Part shown: one piece after another, positions 9,221 through 17,167 of the stretch
Layout of the letters: each line of letters starts with the position of its first letter
Position numbering within the stretch: the stretch's first letter is position 1
Source of the DNA: CAVVXX01 sp963707975
GTDB taxonomy: Bacteria; Pseudomonadota; Alphaproteobacteria; Micropepsales; Micropepsaceae
Reading direction: 5' to 3'
Assembly: GCA_963707975.1 (NCBI GenBank)
Contig: OY970177.1
Location: forward strand, 2,480,001-2,544,000
Length of the DNA: 64,000 nt
Made by a program: the position numbers and the translations under genes
The notes under the pieces: model-generated
What the model was told of the DNA's origin: nothing
Databases searched by the model: none
What the model saw: the letters and a program-made list of their open reading frames with translations, nothing else

Positions 9221-10630
9221 CTACAAATACCAGTCGTATTCCGCGTCGCTGATCATCTTGCGCAGGCGCTGCTGCTCGATGCGCTTGGTCTCTCGGTAAA
9301 GCGTAAGCATCTCGGCGCCAAAATAATCGGGCAAGACTGTTGCATGCTCAAGAAGCTCAAGTGCGTCATCGAGCGCGAAGGGCAAAGCCCTGTCGGGTTC
9401 GCGCGAGACATTGCCGGAAGCAGGCGGCCCCGGATCAAGCTTGTTGACGATGCCATGGTGTACGCCGGCGAGCACGGCCGCCAGCGCCAGATATGGATTG
9501 GCGTCCGCTCCGGCCACACGATGCTCGATGCGGCGTGCTTCGTCCGGCCCCACCGGCACGCGCAAGCCGGCCGAGCGATTGTTCACGCCCCAGCGGCGAT
9601 TCACCGGCGCGAACATGTCGGGCGCGAAGCGGCGGTACGAATTGATGCTGGGCGCGAAGATCGCCATGCTTTCCGGCATCAGTGCGGCGCAGCCGCCGGC
9701 GGCAAAGCGCAGCATCTCGCTGCCCTCGGGCGTGCCGTTGTCGAAAACATTGCGCCCCTGTTTATCGAGCAGGCTCAAGTGCACATGCTGGCCGGAGCCC
9801 GCGCGGTCGGTATAAGGCTTGGCCATGAATGTTGCATGGCAATGCCGGCTGATCGCAGCCGCCTTGATGACCTGGCGCAACAGCACGGCGTGGTCCGCGG
9901 CAAGCAGTGCATTGCTCTGATGTTTCAGATTGGCTTCGAATTGCCCTGGGGCGTATTCCGAACTCGTCGTCGAGACTGGCACGCGCTCGTAAACGGCCGC
10001 TTCATTGAGGGCTTTAACGAATTCCTGATAGCGGTCGAGATCGTCCATGCCATAGACCGATACCGCACGCTCCCGCCCGCCCGTGCGCGGGCACAGCGGC
10101 GGCTGCGGCCGGCCGGCGGCGTCGCGGGCTTCGTCTATTAAATAAAATTCAAGTTCCAGCGCCGTGACCGGCGTGAGGCCAAGCTCTTCGAACTGCCGTG
10201 CGACACGTTGAAGCGCCGCGCGCGGCTCGGCCATGTAAGGCGCGCCCGTCTCGTCGCGCAAAGACATAAAGAGCTGCGCCCGTGGCGGATTGACCCCCCA
10301 AACCTTTGTGGCGGTTCCAGGAATTGGCCAAGCGGTTCCATCGGGATCGCCGTCGCCAAAGCCGTGACCCATGGGGTTCGTCATCTCACCATGCGCATCC
10401 ATAAGGTAGATCGAAAGCGGGATTTGCATGCCAGATACGAACAATTTCCCGGCCTCGGCTAATGGCATGCGCTTGCCCCTAAGCGCGCCGCAAAGGTCGG
10501 CCATAACAGCGTCAACGAAGGAAATGTTGGGGTTTTCCCTAACCAACGCCTCAAATTCGGCCTTTGCGGTCTTAACCTCGTCCGTAAGGGCAGCAGGGGG
10601 CGCCAGTGGGGAATTCACGTGGCGGTTCAT
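9221..10630 (-). CDS. puuA: Glutamine synthetase family protein, probable gamma-glutamylputrescine synthetase
   Basis: A 469-residue class I/III GS-fold ligase. PuuA-type enzymes couple glutamate to putrescine with ATP in polyamine catabolism. The ATP and glutamate binding segments are recognisable (FMAKPYTDRAGSGQHVHLSL, NSYRRFAPDMFAP, and the RIEHRVAGADANPYLA arginine loop). There is no C-terminal adenylylation tyrosine loop like that of GlnA. I start at MNRHVNSPL; the upstream extension is basic, low in family similarity and overlaps the leader region. No puuB, puuC or puuD lies next to it, so the putrescine assignment rests on family resemblance and on polyamine genes elsewhere in the window. 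Another gamma-glutamyl-amine ligase is the main alternative. Confidence 0.75.
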   Translation of the reverse strand: MNRHVNSPLAPPAALTDEVKTAKAEFEALVRENPNISFVDAVMADLCGALRGKRMPLAEAGKLFVSGMQIPLSIYLMDAHGEMTNPMGHGFGDGDPDGTAWPIPGTATKVWGVNPPRAQLFMSLRDETGAPYMAEPRAALQRVARQFEELGLTPVTALELEFYLIDEARDAAGRPQPPLCPRTGGRERAVSVYGMDDLDRYQEFVKALNEAAVYERVPVSTTSSEYAPGQFEANLKHQSNALLAADHAVLLRQVIKAAAISRHCHATFMAKPYTDRAGSGQHVHLSLLDKQGRNVFDNGTPEGSEMLRFAAGGCAALMPESMAIFAPSINSYRRFAPDMFAPVNRRWGVNNRSAGLRVPVGPDEARRIEHRVAGADANPYLALAAVLAGVHHGIVNKLDPGPPASGNVSREPDRALPFALDDALELLEHATVLPDYFGAEMLTLYRETKRIEQQRLRKMISDAEYDWYL

Positions 10631-10836
10631 GGGAAATGCTCTCGAATCGCTCCCCTGTGCATGGTTCCATGGCCAAAGGCAAGACAAAGACCTTGCTTTC
10701 CCTGCTTGTTGGGCCGACGGCAATCCCTTATTCTCCCGGAAACTGTACGCCGTCATGCGCCACAGGGTAAGGCGTTTGACTCATTCATACGGCGCTGTGC
10801 CGGAGATGGGGCGGCGCAACAAGGAGGATGCGGATA

Positions 10837-11127
10837 ATGGGTCGTTCTGGGCTATTTATTCTGATCGTCATCGTCTTGCTGGCGATCGGGGGGTACTTCT
10901 GGTTCTCTTCTCATAAGGGCAATAACGAAGCGGCGAACAACGCCACAACGACCGAGCAGCCTGCTGCTCCGGCCGAAACTCCGGCAACTGGCGCACCAGG
11001 CGGCGAAAATATGGCTACGCCCGCACCGTCAGGTTCGGAGAACATGGCGACGCCTGCTCCGGCGCCTGACAACAGTGCCGCTGCGCCAGCGCCAGACAAC
11101 AGCGCGCCAGCGTCACCGCCGCAATAA
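10837..11127 (+). CDS. Small membrane-anchored Pro/Ala-rich protein
   Basis: A 96-residue protein with one N-terminal membrane segment (LFILIVIVLLAIGGYFWF, residues 5-22). The tail is extracytoplasmic, low-complexity, and rich in Ala, Pro, Asn and Thr. The tail carries imperfect repeats: GGENMATPAP and SGSENMATPAP, then APDNSAAAP and APDNSAPAS. A perfect ribosome site AAGGAGG lies at 10821-10827. It abuts an ATG at 10828, too close to use, but is nine bases from the ATG at 10837, which I therefore take as the start. No family recognised; a periplasmic linker or wall-spanning anchor is plausible. Strong terminators follow, so it is probably monocistronic. Confidence 0.7.
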   Translation: MGRSGLFILIVIVLLAIGGYFWFSSHKGNNEAANNATTTEQPAAPAETPATGAPGGENMATPAPSGSENMATPAPAPDNSAAAPAPDNSAPASPPQ

Positions 11128-11157
11128 TAACTTAGCGGCTTAGTTCAGAACGGCGGC

Positions 11158-11236
11158 GTCGCGGAGTTGGAAAACTCCGCGACGTGCCGTTCGTTTTTTT
11201 GCCTGCGTGGGCAATTGCTCGCGCAGGCTTTTCTTT
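11158..11236 (+). terminator. Tandem terminator-like hairpins after the small membrane protein gene
   Basis: The first hairpin pairs GTCGCGGAGTT (11158-11168) with AACTCCGCGAC (11173-11183) around a GGAA loop. Seven Ts follow, but only after a ten-base gap. The second pairs GCCTGCG (11201-11207) with CGCAGGC (11222-11228), followed at once by TTTTCTTT. Both have their T-tract on the plus-strand side, so they would end the transcript of the gene at 10837. The second overlaps the downstream edge of the convergent operon. Confidence 0.65.
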
Positions 11237-12320
11237 ATGTGATGGATTTTAGAAACGGCAACGCCGCCACGCGTGCAGAGATCTCTTCAATGCCATCGGG
11301 TGTCAGGCGTCTTACTGCAATTGCGGTCGCGGCTGCGGCTATTGCGGAATCGATCTGCGCGAGCGCGATGGCGCGCCTGAGCGCAGGCGAATAAGCCGAA
11401 CGCAAGGTGGTGCCTACGATTGCACCGTTTAGGGCGATGGGAGCGAAGGGCATCGGCGTATCGGAATCCAGTTCGACCCCTGCAAGAACGCGCGAAGGCG
11501 GCGCACTTGGCCCTTCGTCAAATCCGCGAAAACCAAGCGAGGCAGGAGAAGGCGTGCGCGCATCGGCTTCGCGAGCCGGGACAAAATCTGCGCCCGGAAT
11601 AGGCACACCCTGTTCCAGCAACAGCGTCTCAAGGGCCTCCTGCCCCGCGAGCATGAGGCCGAAATCCTGGCCCGCGCGCCACAGCCGGTCGAACACCATC
11701 ACCGCCTCTTCATTGGCGCAGGCGATTTCGTATCCGCCCAAAGCATTGGCCAATGACGTCCAGCGCGACACTGTCACAGTCAGCCCGCGCCAGGACTGAA
11801 CCGCATGGCGTTCTTGAGCGAGCTGGGCGGTACTCTCGAGGCCGGCGGCGGCAAGTATGCTTGAGGCAAACTGGCCAACCAGCAGCAACACCCCCTTCTC
11901 GCCCGTCTCGTCACGTATAGTTGCGTCGAAGCGTTTGGCCGCCGCTTCGAACCATGCGCCATCGGTGTCAAAGCTAGCGAGCGCGAAATTGGCGGCGCCG
12001 AAGCGCGCGGCGATGCCGCTTCCGCGTACGCCACCGCCATTGCTGCGCCATATCACGCGCGTGGCACTGCAGGCCGCCAAAGATTCCATGTCCGCGGAGA
12101 AGGCCGCCGACAAAAGTTTTACGGCGCCCGCACCATGCACGCGCAGCCGCGCCATCGCCGAGGCGTCGATCAGCACGGCGGAGAAGCGCGCGGCCAGAGC
12201 CTCCTCGCGCGGATCGCAATAATGGGCGGCAAGCGTGAAAGCGCCGCGCGTTACCCAGGCATTGCCGGCATTGTGCTCGGCCATGCGCACATGGAAGGAG
12301 CTTGCATGCAACGCGCTCAT
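11235..12320 (-). CDS. GcvT-like (aminomethyltransferase-fold) protein, third gene of a flavoprotein operon
   Basis: A 361-residue protein of the folate-binding GcvT/DMGDH/SoxA fold. The recognisable core is GYEIACANEEAVMVFDRL followed by AGQDFGLMLAGQEALETLLLE, equivalent to the GYEIYV and GLRPAGLGARDSLRLE region of T-protein. A C-terminal domain follows, with a GTTLRSAYSPALRRAIALA segment like the closing GcvT motif. The start is set by a four-base overlap (ATGA) with the oxidoreductase gene upstream; the longer open frame would run far into that gene. No other glycine-cleavage gene is present. Next to two FAD enzymes, a folate-linked demethylase role is an inference; YgfZ-like iron-sulfur repair is an alternative. 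Confidence 0.7.
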   Translation of the reverse strand: MSALHASSFHVRMAEHNAGNAWVTRGAFTLAAHYCDPREEALAARFSAVLIDASAMARLRVHGAGAVKLLSAAFSADMESLAACSATRVIWRSNGGGVRGSGIAARFGAANFALASFDTDGAWFEAAAKRFDATIRDETGEKGVLLLVGQFASSILAAAGLESTAQLAQERHAVQSWRGLTVTVSRWTSLANALGGYEIACANEEAVMVFDRLWRAGQDFGLMLAGQEALETLLLEQGVPIPGADFVPAREADARTPSPASLGFRGFDEGPSAPPSRVLAGVELDSDTPMPFAPIALNGAIVGTTLRSAYSPALRRAIALAQIDSAIAAAATAIAVRRLTPDGIEEISARVAALPFLKSIT

Positions 12321-13852
12321 CCTGATGCCCCCATGTCCGCTAATGCCAGCGTCGCCGCAACACGTCCCGCGCAGCCGGAAATTGCAGAGCACGGCTCGGC
12401 CGGCGCGCCGCAAAGATATAGGCCGCCAATCTGCGTGCGCACGCGCGCAGCGCATGGCGAGAGCATCCGTCTGAGGGAAGGTTGCGAATCCCCCGTCTCA
12501 ACGCCGTAGCGCGCCGCGATGTCCGATGGCGTGAGCACTTCGCGTACGATAATGCGCTCGCGCAATCCAGGCGCATAGGCTTCGAGTGTTGCGATGATGC
12601 GTTCGGCGAGCACGTCGCGCCGCGCGGCCCATTCGCTTTCGGAAAGCAGCGGCATATAAGGCACACACGCCGAAAGCACGTGCTGGCCTTCTGGCGCAAG
12701 CGATGGATCGCCGATACTGGGCACTGTCGCTTCGAGCACAAACTCATTCGGCAATCGGCCAGCAAGCGCCGCCCCTTTCGCCTCGGCAGCACTTTCAGGG
12801 CGCTCCGCTACCACCAGCCGCCCGCACAGCGCGGCTCGATCGAGTCCTGCGAAAGGTGGCAGCCCGTTGAGCGCCAACAGCAGCTTGGCTGTGCCAGTGC
12901 CCGCAGCGGGGCTCGCAAGCGCCACCGTGCCGCCAAAACCAAGGACATGGGCAGGGGCCAGCTCGAGCAATGTGCGCCGCGCGGAGAGGCTGGAAAGAAC
13001 CATCGAAGCCTGCAGCGTCTCGCCGCTGCCGAGCGTGACACCGGTTGGCTTGCCGGCCTCCACGGTGATGACAGTCGCGCGCGCGCCCGTGCGAACCTCA
13101 GCACCAGCCTCCTTAGCTGCCTTCCCGAGAGCACCGGCGAGCGCGCCTGGGCCGCCCTTGGGCTGCGAGACTGCGCCCTGAAGGCCGCAGCTTTCCTGCG
13201 CGTAGCGCCAGATGAGGGCCAGCGCAGAGCCCGCCTCTTGCGACGAGAAGCCCTCCGCCGCCACATCGAAGGCAAGCGCCGCTTTCAGTGCGTCCGACTC
13301 GAACCAGCGGTCGAGATAGGCGCTGGCGCTCATGCGGGCGAGCGAAGCCAGATGGCCCGCTTCGGCATTGGTGAGACCAAGAGCGGCCGCAGCGCCCTCA
13401 GGAGTAGCTGCCGCGCCATTGGCAATCGCGCCAGTCCACAGAGGCCGCAGGCGGCGGGCGAATGCCAGCGTCTCGCGGCGAAAACGCGCATAGGCGTCGG
13501 CGTCAGCGGGTGCATGCGCCGCAATAGAGGATCGCGCGGCATAAATATCGCGCGCGATCACGATGTGGTTCCCGCCGGGGCGAAGCGCCACCAACTTCAT
13601 GTCGCGTTCGGCAAAACTGAGGCCACGCTGATGCAGCCTGAGTTCGCGCACCATGCGAGCATCCAGCGCATAGAGCGTGTGAGCGATGTAAGGCGCCGAG
13701 AAGCCGTATGTTATCGGTGCAGTCTCGGCTTCGCCGCCCAGCGTGCTCCGCGCTTCGAGCAGAGTGACAGCCACGCCGCCCCGCGCGAGATAAGCTGCAG
13801 CCACGAGCCCACCTATGCTGCCGCCGATGACGATGGCGCTTTTGGCGCTCAT
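12317..13852 (-). CDS. FAD-dependent oxidoreductase, phytoene-desaturase (CrtI)-like, second of a pair
   Basis: A 511-residue flavoprotein of the phytoene dehydrogenase / amine oxidase superfamily. The dinucleotide fold begins at once: VIGGSIGGLVAAAYLARGG and a glutamate at the end of the second strand (LLEA), then the GG motif STLGGEAETA. The C-terminus has an FAD-closing segment, TQIGGLYLCGAPAEPCSAISGCAG. It overlaps the genes on each side by four bases. Its paralogue sits immediately upstream. No carotenoid biosynthesis gene (crtB, crtE, crtY) is nearby, so a carotenoid substrate is doubtful. Relatives of this type are annotated only as NAD(P)/FAD-dependent oxidoreductases. Confidence 0.82.
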   Translation of the reverse strand: MSAKSAIVIGGSIGGLVAAAYLARGGVAVTLLEARSTLGGEAETAPITYGFSAPYIAHTLYALDARMVRELRLHQRGLSFAERDMKLVALRPGGNHIVIARDIYAARSSIAAHAPADADAYARFRRETLAFARRLRPLWTGAIANGAAATPEGAAAALGLTNAEAGHLASLARMSASAYLDRWFESDALKAALAFDVAAEGFSSQEAGSALALIWRYAQESCGLQGAVSQPKGGPGALAGALGKAAKEAGAEVRTGARATVITVEAGKPTGVTLGSGETLQASMVLSSLSARRTLLELAPAHVLGFGGTVALASPAAGTGTAKLLLALNGLPPFAGLDRAALCGRLVVAERPESAAEAKGAALAGRLPNEFVLEATVPSIGDPSLAPEGQHVLSACVPYMPLLSESEWAARRDVLAERIIATLEAYAPGLRERIIVREVLTPSDIAARYGVETGDSQPSLRRMLSPCAARVRTQIGGLYLCGAPAEPCSAISGCAGRVAATLALADMGASG

Positions 13853-15378
13853 GGCAAGCGCCCGTTCTTGAGATCGGCAAGCAGCGTAAGCGCCGCATGC
13901 TGGCCGGAGGCGCCAAGCAGGAACGGCGAAGGCGCAGCCGATGGCCCGGCAAGATAGAAACCCGTGACCGCCGTGCGGCCGCCTTCAACGCCCTGCCAGG
14001 GACGGAAAGATAGCGCCTGATCTGGCGTGAGCTCGCCGCCATCGAGATCGCCATCGCTGAGACCGAGGGACATCTCGATATCGGATGCAACGATTGTTTG
14101 CGAAGCGAGCACGCGATTGCTTACGCCGGGCACGGCCAGCTCCGCTGCAGCCAACGCCGCTATGACCAGAAGCGCGCGTTTGTCCTGCGTCCACGGTCCG
14201 TCGAAGAGATGAGAGGGTATCGAGCCGAGTGTCGCCGTCATCACAGCCTTACCGGCCGGCGCCAGCCGCGGATCGGCCAGCGAAGGCACGCGCAGAGTGA
14301 CTTGCGGTTGCTCAGGCAACGCGCCCGCGCGCCAGGAATCGTGCGCCTGCGATAAAACTTCAAGCGAGGACACAACATGAACAGGACCGCGCACCGCGTC
14401 TGGCGTTTCGCGAGCGAAAGAAAAGGTGGGCGGCGCATCGAGGGCGAACAGCACGCGCGCGCAAGCCCCACGCGCCCTGAACTGCGCCGCCTGTTTCACC
14501 AGTTTCTGCGGCAGTGCCTTCCAGTCGAACAGCGAAAGGAAGCTGCGCTTGGCATCGAGCGTGGACAGCACGCTCCGCGCCATCACCTCTTCACTGCCCA
14601 CCACAACGCCGGTCGCCCGCCTGCGGCCAAGCGCGTTTCTGGCAAGGCGGATATCGCTGACCTCAGCGTTGCAGCGAATGATAGCGCCCGCTTCCCCGGC
14701 TACCCGCACCAGCGCAGCGCCAAGCGAGCCAAGGCCGCCGGGCGCCATACCACTCCCTGCGCCAGCCAGCTGGTACAAGGCAGTGCCAGCAAGAAAGGGT
14801 GATACTGAGCGGCCAGAAAGCGCCCCGGCGGCCAGATGAAGGCGCAGGCCCACATCGCTGATGCGCACGGCCAGAGCGTCGGCGAGCGAAACCTGGCCCA
14901 GCTCTTCGCCAGGCCAGGGCGCGCCGCGCGCGCGTTGCCAAAACTTGAGGCGCGAAGGCGCCGCCGCGGGCATGGCCGCGCGGCCGGCCAAGCTTGCAAG
15001 CAATGCCACCTTTTCTTTTTTCAGCGCGAGCACGCCGGGCCCGGCGAAAGAAGAAAGCGAGCGCATGAGCCGCTCGTCATCGGCATAGAGGACGCTGATG
15101 CTTTCGCCCGAGATGCAAACCGATGTAGGCGCCTGCCTCAGCATTGCGCCGAAGCGCGCGAGATCGAGCGACCAGAACAGGCGCTGCGGAATGAAGGCAA
15201 GTTCATCAACAAAAGGTGAAGCGCGAAAGCCGGGATGAAACTCGCGCGTGACGGCGCGCCCGCCAGGGGCTTCATTCTTTTCAAGCACGATGACCTGCGC
15301 GCCCGCGCGCGCGAGCAGTGTGGCGGCGACCAGCCCTTCGGGGCCTGCGCCGATCACCGCGACATCATAGCGCTCCAT
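13849..15378 (-). CDS. FAD-dependent oxidoreductase, phytoene-desaturase (CrtI)-like, first of a pair
   Basis: A 509-residue flavoprotein and the first gene of the three-gene operon. The FAD fold is VAVIGAGPEGLVAATLLARAG ending in VLEK, followed by GGRAVTREFHPGFRAS, the typical second FAD contact. The C-terminal FAD region is VTGFYLAGPSAAPSPFLLGAS. It resembles the neighbouring protein over the whole length, including a late segment with VPSLADP here and VPSIGDPSLAPEG there, so the two arose by duplication or form a heteromer. A four-base ATGA overlap suggests translational coupling. The start is the first ATG, just before the dinucleotide fold. Confidence 0.82.
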   Translation of the reverse strand: MERYDVAVIGAGPEGLVAATLLARAGAQVIVLEKNEAPGGRAVTREFHPGFRASPFVDELAFIPQRLFWSLDLARFGAMLRQAPTSVCISGESISVLYADDERLMRSLSSFAGPGVLALKKEKVALLASLAGRAAMPAAAPSRLKFWQRARGAPWPGEELGQVSLADALAVRISDVGLRLHLAAGALSGRSVSPFLAGTALYQLAGAGSGMAPGGLGSLGAALVRVAGEAGAIIRCNAEVSDIRLARNALGRRRATGVVVGSEEVMARSVLSTLDAKRSFLSLFDWKALPQKLVKQAAQFRARGACARVLFALDAPPTFSFARETPDAVRGPVHVVSSLEVLSQAHDSWRAGALPEQPQVTLRVPSLADPRLAPAGKAVMTATLGSIPSHLFDGPWTQDKRALLVIAALAAAELAVPGVSNRVLASQTIVASDIEMSLGLSDGDLDGGELTPDQALSFRPWQGVEGGRTAVTGFYLAGPSAAPSPFLLGASGQHAALTLLADLKNGRLP

Positions 15379-15505
15379 GCCAAACTCCCGCGTGGTCTAC
15401 GCAAGGCGCGGTTACGCCGCACTCGCGCGAGCAGCTTAACGGGCGCAGGCATGCGCGGAAACGGCGGACAAGCCGCCGTTCCCGTGCATGGTTAATTTCT
15501 GTCGC

Positions 15506-15985
15506 TTAGAGAACGCCGCGCTTGTGTTCGCCAAGCACGACGCGCTTTGGGCCGAAAGCCTTGGTCAGCACTGCGAGCGCCTTGCGGGGCTCGGTCTTGC
15601 CGCACATGAAAATGTCGAAAGCGGCGTAACCGCGTTCGGGCCATGTGTGGACGCTGATATGGCTTTCAGACAGAACCGCTACACCGCTGACGCCGCCGAA
15701 TGGCGTAAAGCGATGGAGATGAATATGCAGGAGCGTCGCCCCTGCGGCTTCCACGGCATCCAGCAACGCCTGCCGGATTCGATCTTCGTTGTCGAGGCCC
15801 CTCGCCTCCCACAGATCGATGATCAGGTGACTTCCCGCATAAGTCACGCCGTTACGTGTAGTGAAGTGATCCTTGCGATCCTCATCCACTTCGGGAATAG
15901 GAACCTGGACAGTCCTCGCCGAAGCGCGAGCACGATAACTCTTTGCTTCTTTGATCGCTGTCACACCAAGTCCGAGTCGAGCCAT
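15506..15985 (-). CDS. speH: S-adenosylmethionine decarboxylase proenzyme, class 1B
   Basis: Makes the aminopropyl donor for spermidine. The proenzyme self-cleaves to generate a pyruvoyl group. In the 159-residue form used here the serine precursor is Ser108 in LSESHISVHTWPE, with His113 and Cys128 (IFMCG) at the same +5 and +20 spacing as in the Thermotoga enzyme. I take the ATG at 15985 (MARLGLG). GTG and TTG codons further upstream extend it by 11 residues, and AAGGGTAGG lies just before the ATG. The N-terminal 40 residues exceed the usual 1B length. It is divergent from speE. Confidence 0.92.
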   Translation of the reverse strand: MARLGLGVTAIKEAKSYRARASARTVQVPIPEVDEDRKDHFTTRNGVTYAGSHLIIDLWEARGLDNEDRIRQALLDAVEAAGATLLHIHLHRFTPFGGVSGVAVLSESHISVHTWPERGYAAFDIFMCGKTEPRKALAVLTKAFGPKRVVLGEHKRGVL

Positions 15986-16049
15986 CCTGGCACCTACCCT
16001 TCCAAGTGTTGACACCAAAGCGCCGCTCCCAAGCCGCGCCCTTAAGACA

Positions 16050-16090
16050 AAAGCGGCGGACGGAAGTGAAATTCCGTGGCACGCCGCTTT
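16050..16090 (-). promoter_or_regulatory. Long hairpin with U-rich tail in the speH leader (attenuator-like)
   Basis: AAAGCGGCG (16050-16058) pairs with CGCCGCTTT (16082-16090), and inside it ACGGAA (16060-16065) pairs with TTCCGT (16072-16077) around a six-base loop. Read on the minus strand, the outer stem is followed by CTTTTGTCTT. This is terminator-like, yet it sits 65-100 bases upstream of speH, where no upstream gene needs ending. A transcription attenuator in the speH leader is therefore possible. An alternative is a weak bidirectional insulator between the divergent genes. Confidence 0.45.
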
Positions 16091-16210
16091 GTTCCGCCTC
16101 GAGATCGAAGCAGAACAGCGCGAAATATATGCGTGTTGCCCCCCTGTGCAAGAATTTTGTCACGTAACGGTCAATTTTTTCTACCTGGCGCGACGCCTCC
16201 GACACGCGCT

Positions 16211-16303
16211 GGAGGAGGAATATGACAGCGGCGAACGAGTGGACAGCGCGCACGCGACGCCCTATACGCGCGCCCTCGCGAGAGCGCCGGAGGGAGTCGC
16301 AAC
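16211..16303 (+). promoter_or_regulatory. speE leader with strong ribosome site and overlapping arginine-rich ORF
   Basis: GGAGGAGG (16211-16218) is followed four bases later by an ATG at 16222. That frame starts with MTAANEWTARTRRPIRAPSR and continues out of frame into speE. The true speE site, GGAGGGAG, lies at 16290-16297, six bases before the speE ATG. Two excellent ribosome sites in one short leader, the first opening an arginine-rich frame that overlaps the gene start, could couple ribosome traffic to spermidine synthase output. This is suggestive only. Confidence 0.4.
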
Positions 16304-17167
16304 ATGCCCAAATCATTCAAAGAACGGCTTCACAAGGGCTACGCCCAAAGCATGGAATTGAAGGGCAAACCGCTTGCCGAGGAGAAGAGCCGCTACCAGC
16401 GGATCAGGATTTTCGACACCGTAGCGAACGGGCGCGTTCTGACGCTCGACGACATCGTCCAGATCACAACCCGCGACGAATTCGCCTACGCCGAGATGCT
16501 CACCCACCTGCCGCTCTTGGAGCACGGGCAGGCGGAGCGGGTGATGATCGTCGGAGGCGGCGACCTTTCGATCGCCGACGAAGCTCTGAAACACAGCAAA
16601 ATAAAGGAAGTTGTGCTGGTCGACATCGATGGCCGCGTGGTCGAGCTGTGCAAAAAACACTTTGCTTCGATCAACGCCAAGGCGTTCAAGGACAGGCGCA
16701 TAACCATCGAAATCGCCGATGCCTTTGAGTATCTCGGCCGCCGGCAAGCCAAAGAGCGCTTCGATCTCATCGTCGCTGACCGCCCCGATCCCGTGGGCCC
16801 CGGCAAGGCGCTATTTGGCGAGACCTTTTACAGCCGCGTGCGCGGCGCACTGAAGCCGGGCGGCTTCGCCACGTTCCAGACGGGGGTGCCGTTCTACCAG
16901 CCTTGGGAGATAACGGATGCGCTCAACGAATTGGCCGGTCATTTCCCGCAATCCGGCCTCTATCTAACGGTCGTGCCGACCTATATCGGCGGCTTCATGG
17001 CACTTACCTGGGCGGGTACTGGCAAGCGGCTGGGCACGCCGGCTGGGATTAGGATGGCAGCTAAGCGTTTCCAGGCAGCCAAGCTCAAAACCGATTATTA
17101 CAATCCCGCAATCCACGCCGCAGCGTTCGCCTGCCCCGAATGGATCAAGCGACTGATCCCGGAATAG
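16304..17167 (+). CDS. speE: Spermidine synthase
   Basis: Transfers the aminopropyl group of decarboxylated AdoMet to putrescine. In 287 residues the order of motifs fits SpeE: TTRDEFAYAEMLTHLPLL (substrate gate), VMIVGGGDLSIADEAL (nucleotide loop, residues 81-96) and the active-site ADRPDPVGPG with Asp159 and Asp162. The first loop reads GGGDLS rather than the usual GGGDGG, and the active-site strand reads DRPDP rather than DSTDP. This is therefore a divergent member, and a related aminopropyltransferase cannot be excluded. Pairing with divergent speH supports the role. Its last 23 bases overlap the end of glnE tail to tail. Confidence 0.85.
   Translation: MPKSFKERLHKGYAQSMELKGKPLAEEKSRYQRIRIFDTVANGRVLTLDDIVQITTRDEFAYAEMLTHLPLLEHGQAERVMIVGGGDLSIADEALKHSKIKEVVLVDIDGRVVELCKKHFASINAKAFKDRRITIEIADAFEYLGRRQAKERFDLIVADRPDPVGPGKALFGETFYSRVRGALKPGGFATFQTGVPFYQPWEITDALNELAGHFPQSGLYLTVVPTYIGGFMALTWAGTGKRLGTPAGIRMAAKRFQAAKLKTDYYNPAIHAAAFACPEWIKRLIPE

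Noticed and set aside
12317..15378. Carotenoid biosynthesis cluster
   Set aside because: Although both oxidoreductases are CrtI-like, no phytoene synthase, cyclase or GGPP synthase is nearby, and the third gene is GcvT-like.
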